Origin: JAEUIT01 sp044220875
GTDB taxonomy: Bacteria; Planctomycetota; Phycisphaerae; Phycisphaerales; SM1A02
NCBI GenBank assembly: GCA_044220875.1
Contig: JBGAQH010000001.1
Location: forward strand, 1,054,001 to 1,118,000
Direction of reading: 5' to 3'
Length of the DNA stretch: 64,000 nt
Positions 58,936 to 64,000 of the stretch are shown piece after piece. Under the pieces are notes generated by a model that saw only the letters and a program-made list of their open reading frames with translations, made no database searches and was not told the origin of the DNA. Position 1 is the first letter of the stretch, and each line of letters opens with the position of its first letter. Both the position numbers and the translations under genes were made by a program.

Positions 58936-60048
58936 ACTCAGGTTCACCGGCATGACCACATAGACGAAGTCCGAGCCGGCCTTGATGACGCCGGGCTTGT
59001 TCGGGGCCTTCAGCTCGATGATCACCTGCTTGGCGTCGATGACCTTCAGGACGTCGGTGATGAACTGCGGGTTGAAGCCGATCTCGATCGGATCGCCCTC
59101 GTACTTCTCGATGTCGACCTTGATTTCGGCCTCGCCGAGCTCCGGGGCCCGGCTCGAGAGCACAAGCTGCCCGCCTCCGAAGGCCATGCGGACGCCCTTG
59201 CTCTCCTCGTTGGTGAGGAGTGCCGCCCGGCGCACCGCGCTGGTCAGCTCGCCCGCGTCGAAGGTGACGCGCTTGTCCTGCTCCTTCGGGATGACGTCCT
59301 CGAAGGGGGGGAAGCTGCCTTCGACGAGCCGCGTCGCGAGAATCGCGGCGTCGGCGCCCTCGCCCACGCGGAAGAGAACGAGGTTGTCCTCGCGGGCCAC
59401 CGACACGAGCTCATCGGGATCCGAGAGGAGCTTCGCGACGACGTTCAGGGCCTTGGTCGGGATGATGCACTGGCTGTCGGCTTCGGCGGCCCGCGAGCAC
59501 TCGCCCTTCGCCAGCGCCAGCCGGCGGCCGTCGGTTGCGACCATGCGGAGCCGCTTGCCCTTGCGCTCGAGCTGCACGCCGTTGATCGCGTAGCGGCTGT
59601 TGTCGATCGCCGTCGCGAAGAGCGTGCGATGGATGAGCCGCGCGAGCGTGCCCGCGGTCGTCTCGAAGTCCATCTTGTTCGCCGGATAGCCGTGGACGCC
59701 GGGGAAGTCCTTCGGGTCGTAGCCGAAGATCTTGAAGGTCGAGTCCTGGCCCTTGATGATCGCGACGTTGTTCTTGACCTCGATCGAGAGCGTCGAGTCC
59801 TCGCTCGCCCGCACGATCTGGTTGAGCTTGTCGGCCTGGATGAGCGCCTCGCCCTCGTCGGTCACCGAGACGCTGGCCACCGGGACGCTGAGGCCCACTT
59901 CGGTATCCGTGGCGCTGATGGTGAGCACGCCGTTCCTGGCGACGAACTTGAGGCAGAGGAGGACTGGCGACGGGGTTCTCGACGCGACGACGCTCCCGGC
60001 GAGAGCCAGGGCATCAAGAAGGGCCGAGCGATCGCAAACGAGCTTCAT
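58933..60048 (-). CDS. dnaN: DNA polymerase III beta subunit (sliding clamp)
   Basis: The 371-residue protein forms the ring that tethers the replicative polymerase to DNA. It has KLVCDRSALLDALALAGSVV, YAINGVQLERKGKRLRMVAT with the DGRRLA motif, FPPFEDVIP, and the C-terminal GSDFVYVVMPVNLS, whose MPVNL end is close to the classic MPMRL. ATG 60048 matches the usual N-terminus. dnaA, recF and gyrB are not nearby. The 258 nt upstream contain no recognisable DnaA box, so this is not obviously the origin. Confidence 0.96.
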   Translation of the reverse strand: MKLVCDRSALLDALALAGSVVASRTPSPVLLCLKFVARNGVLTISATDTEVGLSVPVASVSVTDEGEALIQADKLNQIVRASEDSTLSIEVKNNVAIIKGQDSTFKIFGYDPKDFPGVHGYPANKMDFETTAGTLARLIHRTLFATAIDNSRYAINGVQLERKGKRLRMVATDGRRLALAKGECSRAAEADSQCIIPTKALNVVAKLLSDPDELVSVAREDNLVLFRVGEGADAAILATRLVEGSFPPFEDVIPKEQDKRVTFDAGELTSAVRRAALLTNEESKGVRMAFGGGQLVLSSRAPELGEAEIKVDIEKYEGDPIEIGFNPQFITDVLKVIDAKQVIIELKAPNKPGVIKAGSDFVYVVMPVNLS

Positions 60049-60306
60049 GGCAACGCATCCTCTAGTACGAACGGTCGTCCGGCATCCGCGAGGGGGGCGA
60101 CCACAGTCGGTCGCGGCTCTCCTCCGGCGGTCCCCAACGGGTGGGAAGGGGAGTGTACGGGACGCGCCAGCCGACTGCCCGCATCCGGTCGCGGGACCCC
60201 GCGGGTCCGGGCCGACCCGCGCTCCCCGTCGTCGGCGGCGGGGTGAAGTGCACGATTGCTGCACCGTCCATCCGGATCGCCCTGTCCCGGGGCGTACCAT
60301 GGCGCC

Positions 60307-60723
60307 ATGCTCTATCGCATCGCCAGAGCCGTCGCCGAGGCCTTCAAGTTCGTCGCGTTCGGCGGGTTCATCGTGGCCTTTTTTACCGCGTTCGCGTTCG
60401 TCTTCATCATGCCGATCGTGCCGCTCTTCCTGATCATCTCGGCCCCGTTCGTGCTGGTGCTCTGCTGGATCACGAGCGACGTGCTGGGGGCCGCCGAGCA
60501 GGGAATCGCCCGGCGGGCGCTGCGAGCGCGCCGATGCCCAGCGTGCGGCCACGGGGTCGAGTCGAAGACCATGGCGAAGGAGACCGTGCACTGCTGCGGC
60601 GACTGCCGCCGCATGTACCAGCCCGACGGTGACGTCTGGCAACGCGGGCCGGACGCTCCCGAGGATCGCGTGGCGATGAATGCCGGCGCGTCGAGCAATG
60701 CGCCGACGTTCGCCTCCTCCTGA
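60307..60723 (+). CDS. Small membrane protein with zinc-ribbon-like tail
   Basis: The 138-residue product has two transmembrane helices close together (about 13-33 and 36-58, FFTAFAFVFIMPIVPLFLII). A cytoplasmic zinc-ribbon pattern follows: CPACGHG, then CCGDCRR about 20 residues later. The family is not recognised. It is divergent from dnaN and convergent, with a 2-nt gap, to the DUF2007 gene. Confidence 0.6.
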   Translation: MLYRIARAVAEAFKFVAFGGFIVAFFTAFAFVFIMPIVPLFLIISAPFVLVLCWITSDVLGAAEQGIARRALRARRCPACGHGVESKTMAKETVHCCGDCRRMYQPDGDVWQRGPDAPEDRVAMNAGASSNAPTFASS

Positions 60724-60725
60724 CC

Positions 60726-61007
60726 TTACCGAGGCTCTTCGGGGGGGTCGCTCTCGCCGCCCACGTCAATCTGCGACCAGTCGATCGTGAGGGCCTCATC
60801 GCGACGGCGGCGGATCGCCTCTTCGGCGCGTTCGAGGTCCGCCTCGCGCACGAGCAGCTTCACGCGCCCCGGCGCCTCGGCCCGAAAGCTCCCGGTGTAG
60901 CCGCCGGCGACCGCACAGGGAATGCCCTCCGAGAGCAGCGTCTCGCGGGCGAGCGACGCCTGCCATTCGTCCTTGAACGTTGCCGCGACGACGTGGCGCT
61001 CATCCAT
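60726..61007 (-). CDS. DUF2007-type small protein
   Basis: The 93-residue protein matches the pattern of the putative signal-transducing DUF2007 domain: VVAATFKDEWQASLARETLL, SEGIPCAVAGGY, RVKLLVREADLERAEEAI. Such domains have a ferredoxin-like fold and unknown function. It begins 5 nt after the stop of the preceding gene, so the two are co-transcribed. Confidence 0.75.
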   Translation of the reverse strand: MDERHVVAATFKDEWQASLARETLLSEGIPCAVAGGYTGSFRAEAPGRVKLLVREADLERAEEAIRRRRDEALTIDWSQIDVGGESDPPEEPR

Positions 61008-61012
61008 GCGAA

Positions 61013-61705
61013 TCAACCATGGGGAGCCGCCCCGTTGAGGAAGTGGACGGCGGCATCGCGCACGAGCTCGGCGACGGCGCTGCTTGCGACGACGATGCGC
61101 ACCGGCGACCTCGGCTCGGCGCGGGCGACGAGCGCCTGGCCGGTGGCGACGATGGTGAGCGCCTGCGATGCGTGCGGCTCGCCGTCGGCGAGCAGGACCC
61201 GCACGAGTTCGCGCACGGTGTGAAAGTCGCGCGGTCCGCAGACCAATGGGTCGCGGGTGTTCTGCTCGACGCTCGCCTGGGCGTCGATCTCCTGCCACTG
61301 CTCGTTCGCGGCGAGTCCGAAGGTGACGATGTCGAAGATGCTCCGCCACGTCCCGACCGGGACGACGTAGAGCGGCGCGAGACGGAGCTTGTGCAGCACC
61401 GCCTCGAGCGCGGCGGCAAGGCGCTCGGCGGGGCAGGGGATTCGCATGGCTCCCGACGTCGAGGCGTGGGTGCCCGGCGCGGGGCAGAGGTCCAGCGTCA
61501 CGGGATGGCGGGACGGGTCGATCGACAGCTCCACCGCGAGCTCGTCGCGATGCGTCTCGACGACGCCGCGGGCCTTGAGTTCCGGCCACACTTCACCGAA
61601 GCCGACGAATTCCACGTGGCGCTCCAGGTCCGGGGCCCGAGCGGGCGAGCCGGCTGAGGGGAGGGGAGGGCGGGAGGCGAGAACGGGCGAAAGGGGCTCG
61701 ACCAA
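61013..61705 (-). CDS. Conserved hypothetical protein upstream of DUF2007 gene
   Basis: The 230-residue protein is of no recognised family. The conserved-looking core is ERHVEFVGFGEVWPELKARG, APLYVVPVGTWRSIFDIVTF and FHTVRELVRVLLADG. The first 25 residues are low-complexity and the true start may be further in. It has no signal peptide or membrane helix. Tight spacing with the DUF2007 gene argues that it is real. Confidence 0.6.
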   Translation of the reverse strand: MVEPLSPVLASRPPLPSAGSPARAPDLERHVEFVGFGEVWPELKARGVVETHRDELAVELSIDPSRHPVTLDLCPAPGTHASTSGAMRIPCPAERLAAALEAVLHKLRLAPLYVVPVGTWRSIFDIVTFGLAANEQWQEIDAQASVEQNTRDPLVCGPRDFHTVRELVRVLLADGEPHASQALTIVATGQALVARAEPRSPVRIVVASSAVAELVRDAAVHFLNGAAPHG

Positions 61706-61888
61706 CCTCGGTGGACGGGCGGAACGACGATCGCCGCACGGGTCGAAGGCCCCAATCGGGCAACGGTCCTACGAGGCGACCTCACGATAACGCGCGATCG
61801 GTCAGTCTCAAGGGCCTTTGTGCAACCTGCTCATGCCGCCGCCGAGCGCCCAAGCGGATCGCCGATCCCTGTACCATCCATGTTCCCG

Positions 61889-62344
61889 ATGCGCACGGTC
61901 CTCTTCGTCTGCACTGGCAACACCTGCCGCTCACCGCTGGCCGAGGGGATCGCGCGGCACCTGCAGCGCAAGGGCAAGCTCCCCGCGGACCTCTTCTTCG
62001 CTTCGGCGGGGACCGCCGCCGGCGACGGCTGGGCGATGAGCGAGGAATCGGCGGCCGTGCTCCAGCGGCTCGGGGCGGTGCCCGAGGGACACTCGAAGCA
62101 GTTGACGCCAATCATGGTCGAGAGGGCGGACGTGGTCCTGGGCATGACCAAGAGTCACGTCGCCCAGGCCCAGGCCCTGATGGCCGGCAGCGGTCACGGC
62201 GACGCCGCGACCAAGGTGCTTGCCATCGACCCCGACGGCGACATTCAGGATCCGATCGGTTTGGGCCAGGAGGCCTACGACGCAGTGGGACGCAGGCTCC
62301 TTGAGTTGATCCCCAAACGCCTCGAAGAGGTGCTGAAGCCATGA
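61889..62344 (+). CDS. Low-molecular-weight protein-tyrosine/arginine phosphatase
   Basis: The 151-residue enzyme has the P-loop VCTGNTCRSP with catalytic Cys8 and Arg14, and the general-acid DP motif in IQDPIGLGQEAYDAV near the C-terminus. The Thr in CTGNTCRSP is typical of YwlE-type arginine phosphatases, so phospho-arginine is a possible substrate; phosphotyrosine cannot be excluded. An ATG 9 nt upstream (61880) is an alternative start. Its stop overlaps rpiB as ATGA. Confidence 0.88.
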   Translation: MRTVLFVCTGNTCRSPLAEGIARHLQRKGKLPADLFFASAGTAAGDGWAMSEESAAVLQRLGAVPEGHSKQLTPIMVERADVVLGMTKSHVAQAQALMAGSGHGDAATKVLAIDPDGDIQDPIGLGQEAYDAVGRRLLELIPKRLEEVLKP

Positions 62345-62805
62345 AGATCGCCCTTGGCAGCGACCACCGCGGCATCGTCGTCGCGAACTCGTTGGTGAAC
62401 CACCTCCGCGCGGAAGGCCACGAGGTCGACATCCTCGGCGAGTGCAGCGCCACGTCGAGCGACTATCCCGACGTCGCGTGGCTCGTCGGCCGCGCGGTGG
62501 GCGAGCGCCAGGTCGATCGCGGCATCCTCATCTGCGGCACCGGCATCGGCATGTGCATCGCGGCGAACAAGATCCAGGGCATCCGCGCCGCGATGGCCCA
62601 GGACGAGCTCTCGGCCCAGCTCAGCCGGACCCACAACGACGCCAACGTGCTCTGCCTCTCCGCGGACCTCATCGGCCAGACGCTCGCCAAGCGCGTGGTC
62701 GACGTCTGGACCAAGACGCAGTTCGAGGGCGGCCGCCACCAGCGGCGCCTCAACAAGATCGCCGCGATCGAGCGCGGCGAGGACCCGGGCTGCGTGAAGG
62801 CCTGA
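62341..62805 (+). CDS. rpiB: Ribose-5-phosphate isomerase B
   Basis: RpiB interconverts ribose 5-phosphate and ribulose 5-phosphate. The 154-residue product has KIALGSDHRGIVVANSLVNH, ILICGTGIGMCIAANKIQGI with the catalytic Cys in CGTGIGM, and RTHNDANVLCLSADLIG. A four-base overlap with the phosphatase gene is a common bacterial arrangement for this pair. Length is normal. Confidence 0.95.
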   Translation: MKIALGSDHRGIVVANSLVNHLRAEGHEVDILGECSATSSDYPDVAWLVGRAVGERQVDRGILICGTGIGMCIAANKIQGIRAAMAQDELSAQLSRTHNDANVLCLSADLIGQTLAKRVVDVWTKTQFEGGRHQRRLNKIAAIERGEDPGCVKA

Positions 62806-62855
62806 GCGGGCGCCGGTCGGCGCCCGACGGGTAGCGACGGCGCGCGGGCGCCGCG

Positions 62856-64000
62856 TTAGGTGCCGGCGAAGCCGCGGGCGATGTCGTGGAGGAGCTTCAC
62901 GCCGAAGCCCGTCGGGCCGGGATTCGCGTACACGTCGCCGGCGCTCTCGACGCTGGCCACGCCGGCGATGTCGACGTGGGCCCACGGGATCCGCTCGTCG
63001 ACGAAGTAGGAGAGGAACGCGCCGCCCTGCAGCGGATGGCCGAGGCGGCTCGGGTTCGAGTTGATGATGTCGGCGTGCTGGCTCCGCATGTGCTCGCGGT
63101 GCTCGTTCCACAGCGGCAGGTGCCAGACGCGGTCGCCGGTCCGCTCGCCCGAGCGCTCGACCCGCCCGCGCAGGTCGCCGTCGTTGCACATGAGGCCCGC
63201 GCACCAGGATCCTAACGCGACGACCACGCCGCCGGTGAGCGTCGCGACGTCGACGATGTGCGTCGGCTTGAGCGTCTTGCACGCCCACGCCATCGCGTCG
63301 GCGAGGACGAGGCGACCCTCGGCGTCGGTGTTGGTGACCTCGACCGTGACGCCGTTCATGAGCGTGATGATGTCGTCGGGGCGATAGCTGTCCCCCGAGA
63401 CCATGTTCTCGGCGGCGGGGAGGAGGGCGGTCACGCGCACCGGCAGCTTCGCCGCGGCGATCGCGTGCATCGCGCCGAGCACGGCCATGCCGCCGCACTT
63501 GTCGTACTTCATCCCCTTCATGCCGTTGTTGACCTTGAGCGAGTAGCCGCCCGTGTCATAGGTCACGGTCTTCCCGACGAGGCAGAGGTGCACGTCCTTC
63601 GCGGCGCGGCTCACCTTCGCCGGTCGCCAGTCGAGGACGACGAGACAGGGCTTCGCCTCCGAGCCCATGCCCACCGCCACGAGGCCGCCCATGCCGAGGC
63701 GCTTGGCTTCGGCGTAGCCGATGACGCGATGGCTGAGCTTGTGCGACTTCGCGAGCTTGCGGGCCTCGTTGGCGACCCACGTGGGGGTGCAGACGTTGGG
63801 CGGCGTCGCGGCGGCGGTGCGGGCGAAGTTGATGCTCTCGGCGAGCGTGACGCCCGCGGCGATCCCGGCCCCGAAGTCGCGGTCGGCCGCGGCGATCGAG
63901 AGCGCCCCCTCGGCCTTCTTCCGCGTCGACGCGGTGCCGCGGAAACCGCCGTACTGCCAGTTGGCCATGCCCGCGCCGTCGCCGAAGGCCTGCCCGAGGG
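62856..64000 (-). CDS. M17 leucyl aminopeptidase, 5' end cut by window
   Basis: The frame is open from the right edge, with about 380 C-terminal residues visible. The two-metal site is intact: VGKTVTYDTGGYSLK, MKGMKYDKCGGMAVLGAMH and the signature NTDAEGRLVLADAM. VATLTGGVVVALG and the C-terminal WAHVDIAGVA, with GPTGFGVKLLHDIA, follow. It removes N-terminal residues from peptides in the cytoplasm as a hexamer. The ATG at 63968 lies inside the conserved region and is not the start. Also called PepA; the N-terminal domain is needed to be sure of the subgroup. Confidence 0.92.
   Translation of the reverse strand, partial: LGQAFGDGAGMANWQYGGFRGTASTRKKAEGALSIAAADRDFGAGIAAGVTLAESINFARTAAATPPNVCTPTWVANEARKLAKSHKLSHRVIGYAEAKRLGMGGLVAVGMGSEAKPCLVVLDWRPAKVSRAAKDVHLCLVGKTVTYDTGGYSLKVNNGMKGMKYDKCGGMAVLGAMHAIAAAKLPVRVTALLPAAENMVSGDSYRPDDIITLMNGVTVEVTNTDAEGRLVLADAMAWACKTLKPTHIVDVATLTGGVVVALGSWCAGLMCNDGDLRGRVERSGERTGDRVWHLPLWNEHREHMRSQHADIINSNPSRLGHPLQGGAFLSYFVDERIPWAHVDIAGVASVESAGDVYANPGPTGFGVKLLHDIARGFAGT

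Noticed and set aside
58828..60246. A plus-strand frame opening with repeated FSSPT peptides
   Set aside because: The peptide repeat is only a translation of the 15-bp DNA repeat, and the rest is antisense to dnaN.
60049..60306. Chromosome replication origin next to dnaN
   Set aside because: No DnaA-box-like clusters, no A+T-rich unwinding stretch, and dnaA, recF and gyrB are absent.
1..64000. tRNA or rRNA genes
   Set aside because: No T-loop GGTTCRA-type word in a plausible cloverleaf context and no rRNA core sequence was noticed; TTTCGAATC near 24551 is inside rho.

Overview
The window is a G+C-rich bacterial chromosome segment, about two thirds G+C by eye, most plausibly from a Planctomycetota bacterium of the class Phycisphaerae. 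Three exported proteins and one orphan fragment end in a dockerin-like tail (D-x-N/D-G-D/N-G followed by LLGAWG or a close variant). Two exported proteins end in a PAPG-type variant of the PEP-CTERM sorting tail. There are two large Hanks-type kinases with a membrane helix and TPR arrays, a fibro-slime protein, and a ThiE with the extra N-terminal domain common in that phylum. No tRNA, rRNA, CRISPR array or transposase gene was found. Both ends of the window cut genes: a class II fumarase on the left and a leucyl aminopeptidase on the right.

Layout. 1-6.2 kb: fumarase end, a CHASE/PAS hybrid histidine kinase, an FG-GAP/dockerin-like secreted protein and an orphan dockerin-like fragment. 6.2-11.6 kb: two tandem Ser/Thr kinase-TPR genes that share long identical DNA blocks. 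11.6-15.9 kb: a VOC protein, a ferredoxin-NADP reductase, a fibro-slime protein and murA. 15.9-18.8 kb is the accessory region. It holds a four-gene chain in which every junction overlaps by 4 nt, made of a duplicated [small protein + PAPG-tail exported protein] unit. On both sides are copies of the murA 3' end followed by the same series of short repeats. 18.8-26 kb: a dockerin-like exported protein, then a leftward block rho - two MCE proteins - TrmH-type methyltransferase - OmdA-like protein - GNAT acetyltransferase.

26-35.5 kb: psuG with a DEAD-box helicase, alr with a flavin oxidoreductase and a type III polyketide synthase, a convergent FkbM methyltransferase, an unusual multi-HTH protein with sigma-factor-like features, and an SMR transporter. 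35.5-47.5 kb: rplM-rpsI with a recognisable promoter, a CPBP protease, a MASE1 histidine kinase with a degenerate receiver, an HNH nuclease, queD, rpsP-trmD-rplS without rimM, and an M50 protease. 47.5-58.8 kb: a GH38 mannosidase with an amidohydrolase, sodA with an MBL hydrolase and thiE, a lone atpG, and an envelope thiol-redox group (Cys-less rhodanese lipoprotein, DsbD-alpha protein, redoxin). 58.9-64 kb: dnaN with a 15-bp tandem repeat at its 3' end, several small proteins, a low-molecular-weight phosphatase with rpiB, and the aminopeptidase.

Most of the window is housekeeping. The parts that looked least ordinary are the chain flanked by murA-end repeats (15.84-18.43 kb), the multi-HTH protein at 33.5 kb, the mosaic kinase pair, the divergent Rho N-terminal domain, and a pattern in which every in-frame TTA codon found by eye lies in GTTAG.
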